Program-made: the position numbers and the translations under genes
Source: Closterium sp. Naga37s-1
Lineage: Eukaryota > Streptophyta > Zygnematophyceae > Desmidiales > Closteriaceae
Assembly (NCBI GenBank): GCA_947471745.1
Contig: CANJKZ010000011.1
Span: 1,240,001-1,304,000, forward strand
Direction of reading: 5' to 3'
DNA length: 64,000 nt
The notes under the pieces: generated by a model
The model's input: only the letters and a program-made list of their open reading frames with translations
What the model was told of the DNA's origin: nothing
Database searches by the model: none
Part shown: piece by piece, positions 1 through 9,200 of the stretch
Layout: each line of letters starts with the position of its first letter
Numbering within the stretch: the first letter of the stretch is position 1

Positions 1-1
1 G

Positions 2-535
2 CGGATCGGACGAGCGCACTCTGAGAACGGCGTGTACGTGCTCAAGTTCGAGAATCCCGACTGCAGCGGCGACACGGATGAGGTAATCGATCTCGTCCCG
101 CTCTGTTTCGAGCACATTCACCACTCTGAATGGAAGCATCTAGACGGCAGGCTTTGGGTGCTGCACCACCCACACAAGCGCGAAGTCGCGCTACACGATC
201 CCGACCCCGATGGCATCTGCAGAGATTGCCACACGCCGACCGCATCGTTGAATGCGATCGCAGGACGAGGACTTGCCACCATCGCTGAAGCTGAGCGAAT
301 CGCACCGCCAGACGAAGGAATGTCAAAATTGGAGCTCAAAGCGACAATGCGCCAAGTCTTTGGGACTCCAGAAGATCCCCTCCCTGGCACAGCCGCAAAA
401 TGCCTTGAAGGACTCCTACGCGGAGTGTCGACGGGAGTTGTACGTTGGCCTCGTCCTCGCTTGGGCAGAGCCGACTTCGTGGTCGGGTGCAGAGGTGGTG
501 CAGCCGACAGCCTGCAGTGGGTGACGGCGACTTAG
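2..535 (+). CDS. Unrecognised open frame, open at window edge
   Basis: The frame is open from the first bases of the window to a stop at 533-535, so its true start lies outside. It encodes at least 167 residues from an internal GTG at 32. The first part is Asp/His-rich with two CxxC-like cysteines (CRDC around residue 64) and reads like an ordinary soluble protein; the last third falls into the GTCGAC-rich DNA and looks non-conserved. I do not recognise a family. It lies about 1.1 kb upstream of a + strand copia remnant and could be part of an old element or of a host exon. Nothing in the sequence decides which. Confidence 0.3.
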   Translation, partial: RIGRAHSENGVYVLKFENPDCSGDTDEVIDLVPLCFEHIHHSEWKHLDGRLWVLHHPHKREVALHDPDPDGICRDCHTPTASLNAIAGRGLATIAEAERIAPPDEGMSKLELKATMRQVFGTPEDPLPGTAAKCLEGLLRGVSTGVVRWPRPRLGRADFVVGCRGGAADSLQWVTAT

Positions 536-539
536 GCGA

Positions 540-1450
540 GCAGGTCGACGACCTTGGTCGACCTGCACGGGGTCACTTCAAAACCGCTGACGACGGGAAG
601 CCGTCGGCCGACTTTACTGGAGTGGTCGACGAAGGGCTTCGTCGACTTGTGGGTAGCCGACGACGTGGTTGGCCAAGTCGGCTTGGCTAGCCGACTTGGG
701 GATGAAGTTGGCGTGGTTGGCCGACTTCGAAGGTTAGTTGACTTGGAGGAAGTCGGCTACAATGGAGCCGACTTCGACAAAGCCGGCCGGGACTAGCGGT
801 CGACGAAGGGACTCGTCGATCTGGAAGGTGACGCCGACTTCGTGAAGCCGGAGGGCAGTCGTCGACATGAGCGGCCGACGACCACGTACAACAGTTGGCG
901 GGCACCTACCACCTAAGTCGGCGCCGACTTGAGACGCTGACTTGGGAGGCCGACCTGGAGAGTGGACGAATTGGTGAATTCGGCAGGTGGTCGTCGACTT
1001 GGGTGGTCGACGGGCACGTACAGCAACTGGTCGACATCGGCCACACAAGTCGGCGCCGACTTGGTGGTTGCCCAGTCGACCAGGTTACCTGGGCGATGGG
1101 GATCTGTGGAGGTGCGCGATCGTCGCCCATATGGTTTTGGCGAAGCTGACCTCAGTGGTGGTATCCCGAGGTCGACCTGGAAGATCAGGTGCAGACGTGG
1201 GCACGTGGTCAACTTGGTGTCTGTGTTGTGCAGGTGACGAAGCACAGCACACCGATCAACTGCGAGCACCTGCGAAGCAGGTGCGCTGCTGTCCTACGGG
1301 TGCAACGCTGTGTAGCCACCTTGCTGAAGCGTTGACACGCCGTCGACTTGAAGCGCTGGCAGACCGCGACTTTGCTCTGCTAGAGCGCGGTCGACCTTGC
1401 AGTGCTGGAACACGGTCGACCGTGCTGCGCTGGCAGTCGACATGTTTGCA
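540..1450. repeat. GTCGAC / GCCGACTT-rich stretch
   Basis: About 15 copies of the palindrome GTCGAC occur within roughly 900 bp, together with many GCCGACTT and CGACTTGG words. This is far above the one copy per 4 kb expected by chance. The copies are irregularly spaced and not a clean tandem array, as in a decayed short-unit satellite. Short frames on both strands here are by-products of the repeated word and are not annotated. From 1451 to 1689 I see nothing. Confidence 0.6.
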
Positions 1451-1689
1451 TGCTAGCTCCTGATGTAGTCAGTGTTGCTTTGTCATTGTCAACCGTTGTT
1501 GTGAACTTTTGCTAGTGAAACTCTTGCCAAATCTCCTCGTGAATGAGCAAGTAGTGAGAGCACAAGCAAACGACTAAGGAACGAACGCTACGATCACTCC
1601 TACCCCGTACCTACCCCGTAGACTAGCACCCGTTGTACACGTTATCTCCGCACGGAGGACGGTGTCGTGGAGCTTTTGAAACGCGCGGA

Positions 1690-2058
1690 ATGGCGCACCC
1701 TTACATGAAAGAAGAATTTATGAAGGTTTACCCCCACTGGCGCGACCCAAAGAAGAAACTTACCGTCGAAGAAGAAGAGGAGCTGGCGCGTCGCGAAGGA
1801 GAGGAGATTCGCGAGAAGAGTATTGCCAAAGCACGCATAACCTTTGCGTGCGGTGCGTGGGGCGTAGAAGCTGAAGGTAGCGCCTCCAATGAAGGGGGGT
1901 GGGGCAGCAACGATGGCTGGGGAACCAGTAGTGGCGGTACCTGGGGCAACTCTGGAGGCACTTGGGCCAACGCCGACGGAGGCTGGGGCACTACTAGCGG
2001 CAGTAGAGGCGGATGGGGCACCACTGGTGAAGGTTGGAGCGCTTGGCGACGAGAATAA
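1690..2058 (+). CDS. Small GW/WG-repeat protein frame
   Basis: A 122-residue frame from ATG 1690. The frame stays open upstream to a TTG at 1633, but ATG 1690 is the first ATG. The first half is charged and probably helical (a Glu/Lys/Arg-rich run around residues 20-50). The second half is a Gly/Ser/Thr-rich tract with eight to nine tryptophans at about 6-8 residue spacing, mostly GWG, TWG or GWS. GW/WG repeats of this type are known as Argonaute-binding hooks, but low-complexity Gly-Trp tracts also occur in nucleic-acid-binding gag proteins. Because a + strand copia remnant follows within 50 bp, it may be the C-terminal gag part of that element. Whether it is expressed cannot be seen. Confidence 0.4.
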   Translation: MAHPYMKEEFMKVYPHWRDPKKKLTVEEEEELARREGEEIREKSIAKARITFACGAWGVEAEGSASNEGGWGSNDGWGTSSGGTWGNSGGTWANADGGWGTTSGSRGGWGTTGEGWSAWRRE

Positions 2059-2089
2059 AGGGGGGGAACAGAAGAGATAGAAGAAAACG

Positions 2090-2866
2090 AACCTTATATT
2101 GTTCTCCTTGGTCGGCCTCCGTGCCTCCCTGCACCTGCGCCGCTCCCCGCTTACATTCAGCCGCATCACGACCCTTGGGAAACCATCGATTGGGGGAATG
2201 AGCCCTCAACCCCATGTCGCATCGTCTACGGACCCGAAACCGAGCCACGCGAACCCACTCTCGTCCCCGGAACAATCCCTGGGAGCAACATTCCGCTCTC
2301 TGTTATTCCTGACAGGGAATTTCTCGCGCTAATGCTGACGAGGGCAAACAAAGAAGTGGTAGAAGAAGAAGCGCCAGCAGAACCCACTCTAGTACCTGAA
2401 GACAACCCCGAAGTGGTGCGCGCATGCTACATGCGCATCTCTGGGCCCCGCGCGTCCGACGATTTCTGGCATCAGCACCTCGGTCACCCCTCGCGCGTGA
2501 CGCTGAACAACTGCATCGAGGCAGGAGTCTTTGCACCTAGCGCACTTCTGCTCCCTGATGGTTCTAAAGTCATATCTACATCACAGCCACGCAACTACAC
2601 CGTCTGCCCCAAAGCCGCGCTGAGTCATCAAGCTGCGCAAGGTGTACAACGAGTTTCTTGTCGTCGGCCACTACGTGCTCAACGACGAGGGATATACGCT
2701 TACCTTCATTGGTGTGGGAACCCACTACGTGTGGATCGCGAACGTACAGTTCCAGAGCAGTGCGTACGAAGTTTTCGACCTCTGGCTGGCGCACGCGCCA
2801 AGGCAATCTAGCAGGAATTTGCAGACCGACGGCGCAGCAGAATTCCTCAGCAAGGAGCTGCAAGAC
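2090..2866 (+). pseudogene. K pre-integrase and 5' integrase
   Basis: The reading frame from about 2090 passes through an acidic linker into a GAG-pre-integrase domain with the typical HQHLGHPS motif (about 2472-2495). A frame change near 2630 then leads to the integrase core, where the second catalytic Asp lies in TDGAAEF (about 2826-2846). The frame runs straight up to the insertion point of A at 2866. Integrase joins element cDNA to host DNA. This copy is broken by the frameshift and the insertion. Confidence 0.75.
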
Positions 2867-2997
2867 TGTTACGATAAGAATGAATTGATAGAAAATGTGA
2901 AGTACAACCCTAGATATAGCAAACCCTAATCATGCAAGTAAGTAGAAATGTAACACCTAGACTAACCTAAACAACACATATAAAATATATGTCGACA
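2867..2997 (-). repeat. Element A, 3' LTR (131 bp)
   Basis: It matches 6950-7080 except for one base near the end (TCGACA against TTGACA). It begins TG, ends CA and is followed by the polypurine tract. Confidence 0.93.
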
Positions 2998-3213
2998 CAC
3001 CCCCATAGTCTAGGTGACGGAAGTCCTGTAGAAACAACAAGAGCAAGCAACGGTCACAAGACCAGTCTACAAGAACAAGACAAATCTCAGGGTGGAGCTC
3101 AAAGTCACCACACACTCCGAGAGCAAGCAAGGGGCCACAAGGCCAGTCCACATGCAGGTATATAGCAAATATAAAGAGATGCAAGAGTACAAGACATGCA
3201 GGACAAGGCATCT

Positions 3214-5739
3214 CTAAGCAAGCAAGTGAGGACGGGCAGGCACAAGGCCAAGCTGGGTGCAGAAACGCTGGTGGTCACAAGGCGGCAACGCCTTGGTGAA
3301 GATATCTGCCGTGTTGGCCTCAGAGACCACACGTCGAACGAGTGCCTGTCCACGCTGCTGCAACTCACGCAGAAGGAAGTAACGAAGCTGGATGTGCTTC
3401 GCCTTCCCAACCAGTCGGGGCTTTTCACACAACAGGACAGCAGACCTGTTGTCGGCGAACAAGACTGGGGGAGAGCGAGGCCGCTCACCAAGGTCGGTGA
3501 GAAGGAAAGACAGCCAGCGAAGCTCCTGAGCGGCCATGGCCGCAGCGTACACCTCTGCCTCACAGCTGGAACCGGCGACGGACGACGCCCGAGTCGACCG
3601 CCACGAAACAGCACCTGCCCCGAGGCTAAAGGAGTACCCCTGTGTAGACCGACGCGTCTCCGCGTCGTCGGCCCACGACGAGTCCGAGTAACCTGTGAGT
3701 GTAACTGGCTGCTTCCCTCCAAGGACAAGTCCCATGCCTGATGTACTCGCCACATACTTCGCCACCCTCTTAGCAGCGTACCAGTGGGAAGGTCGATGTC
3801 TCCCAGGCGCAACAAAGCGCGCAAGGACGCTAAGAGGGTAAGCTAGGTCTGGGCGAGTACAGGTCATCAGGTACATGAGACAACCCACCAGCTCAGGATA
3901 TGGACCACTGGACTCAAATGACTCGTCCGAAGGTGGAGCCGTGAGCCCATGATCCACACCAAGAGGGGTGAGCTGTACCTTGGAGAACGGGAAGCGAAAC
4001 CGCGTGAGGATCTGCTCGACCATATGCGACTGAGTCAGCGTAATGGTGCGAGCTACCCTGTCCCTGGTGATCTGCAGGCCAAGTTAGTGCTGCAGCTCAC
4101 CAGGGTCAGTGCAAGTGTGTCTCCTCTGCAGTTCCTTCTTCACGGAGGCCAGCGCGCGTCGGTCGGGAGTGGCGAACACTAGGTCGTCGACGTAGACCAG
4201 GACAAAGAACGGGGTCGAGCCACGGCGAACGAACAGTGACGGGTCAGCCGACGACGGAAAGAAGTCAAGAGCTGCAAGGGTCGAGCGAAGTGTGTCGTGC
4301 CACTCACGTGGGGCCTGACGCAGGCCGTAGACTGGTCGACGCAGCTGCCACTGGGTCCCAGGTGGGAAAGAGCCAGTGAAGCCAGGCGGGCGACGCAGCC
4401 AGATCTGCTCGTGCAGGCTCCCCTGAAGGAACGCGGTGGAAAAGTCCAAGGAGTGCAACTCGTAGTCGCGCTGGGCTGCAATATGCAGCAACACCCGAAG
4501 AGTACTCATCTTCGGGGTGGGAGCGAAGGTCTGGAAGAAGTCCACCCCCTCTCGCTGACTGAAGCCTCTCGCAACATAGCGCGCCTTGAACACAGGTGGT
4601 GATCCAGGCGGCCGCTTCACCTTGTAGAGCCATCGGCCACTGACGACATTCGTCCCAGGTGGTGGGACTGCGTCGACGTACGTGCCTATGGACCTATAAG
4701 ATGCCATCTCTGCCTCCTCAGCTGCTATCCAGTACGAAGCCCAGGGTCCCGAGACCGCCTCGGCGTGAGTGCGAGGGATCGGGATGTCAAGGGCGTCTGG
4801 ATCCCCCTCAGGGGCAAGCAGCATGGCGCAGAGATGAGGAACAGCGGCCGCAAGGAAACCAAGCTCGAACTGCCTGTCCTCTACGACCTCCAGGGGAAAG
4901 ACAGGAGCACCCCCAGAGGACGGAGAACGTGCAGGGCCACTCACCAAGTGAGCGGCGTAGTCAAGGCGGTGGGAAGAGGCAAAGCCAGAGACAGTGGTAA
5001 CAAGTGCTGAGACAGACGACAGAGGTGCAGTCGGGTGAGTGACCAACGCGGACAAAACACGGGAGACGACAGGACGGGAGGCACGGAGGTAGTCGGACAA
5101 CGGGTCGTGAAGCACAGTGAGGGACGACTCAGGGGGCTGTGGAAGGACAGGAGGAGGTGGAACACGAGAGCGGAGAACAAGGTGAAACGGACCGTCTGCA
5201 CGGTAACGGGACCGACGGGGCTGTGGAGACACAGCACGACTGAGGGGAGGACGACGAGTCCACTGGGAGGAGGAAAGGGACTCAACTGGTGGAACAGGAG
5301 GGGACGGTAGGGGACCACGAACAAAGCGTGCAGGTGCTGGGTCGGGGAGGTCGCGTAGTCGCAGTCGCTGCTGCTCCGCCTCCTCTGGCGTCTGCTGCGA
5401 CGGTACCGGCCCCTGCTGCTGCTCCTGTGGCTCCGCCTCTGCCCTCTCCTGCTGCGGCTGCAGCTGTACCCGCTGTTGCGACCGGGACTCCTGCGCTACC
5501 CTCTCCTGCTGCTGCCGTGACTCCTCCTCTACTCTCTCCTGCTGCGTCTGTAACTGTACCTGCTGCTGCGGGTGGGACTCCTGCTCTACCCTCTCCTGGT
5601 GCGGCCGTGACTGCTCCTCTACTCTCTCCTGCTGTGTCTGTAACTGCACCTGCTGCTGCGGGCGGGACTCCTGCTCTACCCTCTCCTGGTGCGGCCGTGA
5701 CTCCTCCTCTACCCTCTCCTGCTGCGGCTGCAGCTGCAC
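3214..5739 (-). pseudogene. Element A linker, RT and RNase H
   Basis: On the minus strand the open frame starts in a Gln/Glu-rich linker (about 5300-5739) and continues into an RVT_2-type copia reverse transcriptase with the intact catalytic motif VYVDDLVFA (about 4170-4200). It then passes into RNase H with SSWADD, SCEAEVYAA and FADNRSA and ends at 3214. A single TAA at 4084-4086, where relatives read Tyr after GELQ, interrupts RT; the frame is otherwise continuous. RT copies element RNA and RNase H removes the template. Compared with the other copies the linker is Gln-rich and not Gly/Ala-rich, marking A as its own subfamily. Confidence 0.85.
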
Positions 5740-5800
5740 CCGCTGCTGCGACCGGGACTCCTGCGCTACCCTCTCGTGCTGCTGCTGTGACTCCTCCTCT
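5420..5800 (-). repeat. 90-bp in-frame repeat encoding Gln/Glu-rich 30-mers
   Basis: About four copies of a 90-bp unit (phrases recur at 5551 and 5641). On the minus strand each unit encodes 30 residues built on QQERVEEESRP and VQLQTQ. The period is a multiple of three, so the frame is kept. The product would be a polar, probably coiled-coil spacer between integrase and RT. Confidence 0.75.
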
Positions 5801-5880
5801 ACTCTAACTGCTGCTGCTGCTGCTGCTGTGCCCTCTCAAATCGCTCACGCTCCTCCCTCTCCAACCGGAGGAGACGCTAC

Positions 5881-6938
5881 TCACGGGTCAGGAAACGTAC
5901 AGTGCGCGGTGTAGGCGCCACAGTGCCAGTGCCTCCAGCTCCAGCACCCCCCCGCAGGAACACCCCCAGGCTCCGCAGCAACCGACCGCAGAGAAGAAGG
6001 AGGAGGAAACTGCGGGACGGACGGGAAGCCAGGGGGTGAGGCAGGGCGAGGCCGCCGAGTCGAGGCTGCCGTGTCCTCAACAGGAGTGACCTCCACGCCC
6101 ACAACCCCTGCACCCCCAGAGCCGACACCACCAGCTCCTGCAGCCCCAGTACCCTCACCCTCCGCAACTGCACCTCCCGCACCCCCAGACACGACAGGGA
6201 CTGGACGCTGCGGGGGGAAGACTGCGGAGTGACGTGCGACACACCTGACGGGGCAGGACGCGAAGGGGGGGGGGCTACCGGGGCGACTGGTGGGGGCTCA
6301 AGGGTGAGGAACAGCGGGGGGGAAAAGGCCTCAGTACCTCAGTGGGGGCGACTCGTGTAGTAACAGACAGACTCGTCGAACGTGACGTCCTGCGAAGCGA
6401 AGAACTGGTAGGTGACCGGATGAGGTGCCTGCAACGGGTGGGGCAGCAGGTTTCCAGGTGGGGCGGCGGTTGTCAGGTCTGGGGCGGCGGTTTTCAGGTG
6501 GGGAAGCTGTTAAGGCGGCGGTTCTGTGCGGTTCTGAGGGGGATTTCAGGTCTGGGGGCCGGTTACGACGGTGGGCTGCACGTGCGCGCGGCTACGACGT
6601 ACTAGCGCGGAGCTGCGGGTGCGACTAAGGCTGCGCGCGCAGCTACGTGCGTTCGTCTGCTGCGCGCTAGAGGACTGGGGGGCAACACGCGGGGTAAAAC
6701 GAGTGGGGCGCGGGGCTAAAAACCGAGTGACGCTCGGCAAAAAACGGGTGGGGCGCAGGGCAGAAACGGGTGACGCGCGATGTCGACGGGGGGCGCGACC
6801 TACTCGGGCTCTACGGGGCAGGGCGCTTCGGGCTATGGGTCGCTACGAGGCGCGCGGGTGGTGGGCCCATAGACTATCGAGAGAAATTTCGCCTAAGGGA
6901 AAAATCGCCTAGGGGAAAAATCGCCTAAGGGAAACCTA
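5881..6938 (-). other. Element A: Gly-rich linker remnant and leader
   Basis: 5881-6240 encodes a Gly/Ala-rich stretch on the minus strand. At about 6345-6395 the tail of the integrase-linked region (the segment that reads VTFDES in relatives) can still be recognised. From about 6420 to 6938 comes the non-coding leader, with GGGGCGGCGGTT-type repeats, three copies of a 16-17 bp AAATCGCCTAAGGG-type unit (about 6885-6935), and the tRNA-like stretch GTGGTGGGCCCATA at 6858-6871. The jump from integrase tail to leader shows where gag and integrase were lost. Confidence 0.6.
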
Positions 6939-6949
6939 GCTCTATACCA

Positions 6950-7080
6950 TGTTACGATAAGAATGAATTGATAGAAAATGTGAAGTACAACCCTAGATAT
7001 AGCAAACCCTAATCATGCAAGTAAGTAGAAATGTAACACCTAGACTAACCTAAACAACACATATAAAATATATGTTGACA
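6950..7080 (-). repeat. Element A, 5' LTR (131 bp)
   Basis: Partner of 2867-2997. On the minus strand it is followed by the tRNA-Met primer site at 6939-6949, which identifies it as the 5' LTR. Confidence 0.93.
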
Positions 7081-7085
7081 AAGAC

Positions 7086-7365
7086 TACATGGTACAAAAG
7101 GGAATATCGTATCACGTTTCCCTCCCCTACACGCATCCGCAGCAAAGTGTTGCCGAACGCACCAAGCGCATCTTCATGACGAAGGTGCGCGCGCTGCCGA
7201 AACAGGCGAAAGCTTCCCCCGACGTACCGGCCGTATGCCATGCATTACGGCGTGCGGGTGCACAACCTTCTCTCCACCACGGCCATTACTGGGAACCTGT
7301 CGCCGCACGTCAAATAGACAGGCAAGAAAGGCGACACCTCTATGCTCCGTGTACGGGGGTGTATG
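7086..7365 (+). pseudogene. K integrase, 3' half
   Basis: This continues the integrase of K after element A. The third catalytic residue lies in SVAERTKR (about 7146-7170). Further on, after a one-base frame change, the typical copia segment VRVHNLLSTTAITGN and a TGKKGD motif follow, with a TAG replacing Trp before TGKKGD. The frame is cut at 7365 by the LTR of element B. Confidence 0.75.
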
Positions 7366-7495
7366 TGTGAGAATCATGAGAGGAATGAATGAACTAGAAA
7401 GCAGATGGGTACAAGTAGAAAGCACAAAAGTGTTGTACCCTCTAAGAACTACCCCACTACAGCCTAAATAGACAATAGTATATATAAGTTTGACA
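7366..7495 (-). repeat. Element B, 3' LTR (130 bp)
   Basis: It starts TGTGAGAATC, ends TTTGACA and is followed by CACCCCCATAGGC, the polypurine tract in reverse. It is closely related to the LTRs of element E. Confidence 0.88.
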
Positions 7496-7724
7496 CACCC
7501 CCATAGGCAAAGTGGGGGAGAACAAGAGGTCACAAGACCAGTCAAGAAAGGTAAAGCAAGCTCAGGGTGGATCACAAAGTCACCACGCAGTCTGAGCACA
7601 AGCAAATGGCCACAAGGCCAGTTCACATGCAGAGTTATATAAAGGAGAACAAACAATACAGTGAACACAACCTAGCAAGTGTAAGCATGCAGGTATATGT
7701 ATAAAGAATACAGTACAGGCAGAG

Positions 7725-9200
7725 TCAAGAAGAAAGCAAGTGAGGCACAGTAGGTACAAGGCCTAACACAGTACAGAAACGCTGATGATCACAAGGCTGA
7801 AGTGCCTTGGTGAAAACATCAGCAGTGTTGGCCTGAGAGGCCACGTAAGCAAGACAAAGCTGGCCACGCTGCTGCAACTCTCGAGCAAGGAAGTAGCGCA
7901 GAGCAATGTGCTTCTTTCTGTGCTCCAGTCTGTGTTCCTGACACAAGGCCAGCATGGCCTTGTTGTCGACGTACAGAACTGGAGGAGAACGAGGCGCCTC
8001 TCCCAAGTCGGTCAGCAAGTAGGTGAGCCAGCGTAGCTCCTGTGCAGCCATGGCCCCAGCGTAGATCTCAGCCTCACAACTGAGCTGAGAATAAAAGAAG
8101 AGCGGGTAGACCGCCAAGAGACAGAACCGGAGCCAAGACTGAAGGTGTAACCCTGTGACGACCGCTGCGTAGCCAAGTCGTCAACCCAGGAGGCGTCAGC
8201 GTGACCAGTGAGGACAACTCGAGCCCGTCCTCCAAGCACGAGCCCCATGCCCGATGTACTGCACAAGTATCGCAACACCCTCTTCGCAGCATCCCAGTGC
8301 ACCTTTCAGTGCCTGCCGAGAGCCACGTAGCGAGCCAGAAGGCTGAGAGGGTATGCGAGGTCAGATCGTGTGCAAGTCATCAGGTACATGAGGCAGCCCA
8401 CAAGCTCTGGATACGGGCCACTCGGCTCTACGGACTCGTCCGAAGGTGGAGCTGAGAGCGAGTGACCTGTAGGCAGAGGAGTGGACTGTGGCGAGGAGTA
8501 CGTGAAGCCGAAGCGCTGAAGGACCTGCTGCACCATGTGTGACTGAGTCAAGGTAATGGTGCGCTGTGCTCTGTCCCGGGTGATCCGCAAGCCAAGATAG
8601 CTTGTCAGCTCACCCAGGTCTGTGCACGTGTGTCTCTTCTGCAGCTCCGACTTCACGTGGGCGAGTGGAAACAGAGAAGGGTCAGAAGCGGAAGGAGCAA
8701 AACCAAGAGCAGCAAGGGTCGTCCTAAGTGTGTCGTGCCACTCACGGGGTGCCTGGCGGAGACCGTAGACTGGCCGCCGGAAGCTCCACTGGGTACCAGC
8801 AGGAAACGACCCAGTGAAGCCAGGTGGGCGGCGCAGCCAGATCTCCTCGTGCAGACTGCCCTGTAGGAAAGCAGTGCTGAAGTCAAGGGAGTGAAGCTCG
8901 TAGTCACGCTGAGCAGCAACGTGCAGCAGAACCCGAAGAGTGGTCATCTTCGGGGTCGGGGAGAAGGTCTGAAAGTAGTCAACTCCCTGCCGCCTTGAAG
9001 ACAGGCGGAGAACCCGGCGGCCGCTTCACCCTGAAAATCCACATGCCACTGACGATGTTCGCCCCAGGTGGGGGAACCTCGTCGACGTAGGTGCCTGTGG
9101 ACTTCCAGGAAGCCATCTCTGCGTCCATGGCTACCTGCCACTGAGAGGAGTAGGGACCCTCTATCGCCTCTGCGTAAGAGCGCGGGGTCAGGATGTCTAG
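7725..9200 (-). pseudogene. Element B RT and RNase H, broken
   Basis: RNase H (ADASWVDD, SCEAEIYAG, YVDNKAM, TADVFTK) runs from 8302 down to 7725 but has a frameshift near 8090. RT from about 9180 to 8306 keeps the LDFSTAFLQG and YGLRQAPREWHDT motifs. However, the segment holding the catalytic YVDD is deleted: the protein jumps from DPSLF to LAHVKSELQ near 8660. A second deletion near 8995 removes the RYVARGFSQR motif. This copy cannot make active enzyme. Confidence 0.85.

Larger units (their letters stand above)
2867..7080 (-). mobile_element. Copia element A, nested in K
   Basis: A complete insertion of 4,214 bp bounded by two 131-bp LTRs that differ at one base. The 5-bp target-site duplication AAGAC is exact (2862-2866 and 7081-7085). 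LTR ends are TG...CA. The polypurine tract (CACCCCCATAG on +) follows the left LTR and a primer site for initiator tRNA-Met (GCTCTATACCA on +, 6939-6949) precedes the right LTR. The interior keeps linker, RT and RNase H but lacks gag, protease and the integrase core, so A is a deleted, non-autonomous and very recent insertion that must have moved with proteins from relatives. Confidence 0.93.
2090..7365 (+). mobile_element. Copia remnant K (split by A, cut off by B)
   Basis: A degenerate + strand Ty1/copia pol fragment: pre-integrase and integrase 5' half at 2090-2866, integrase 3' half at 7086-7365. Element A separates the halves and element B's LTR ends the remnant at 7365. Removing A with one copy of its 5-bp duplication joins the two integrase halves in the same frame, so K was already there when A inserted. 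No LTR, gag, RT or RNase H of K is visible. The GW-repeat frame just upstream may belong to it. Confidence 0.75.

Noticed and set aside
2867-2997. A-family LTRs as inverted-repeat DNA transposon ends
   Set aside because: The two copies are direct, not inverted, repeats, with a primer site, a polypurine tract and a 5-bp duplication, all typical of LTR elements.
5289-5807. Ala/Pro-rich + strand frame opposite element A linker
   Set aside because: It is the antisense of the Gln/Glu repeat on the minus strand, which is continuous with RT.
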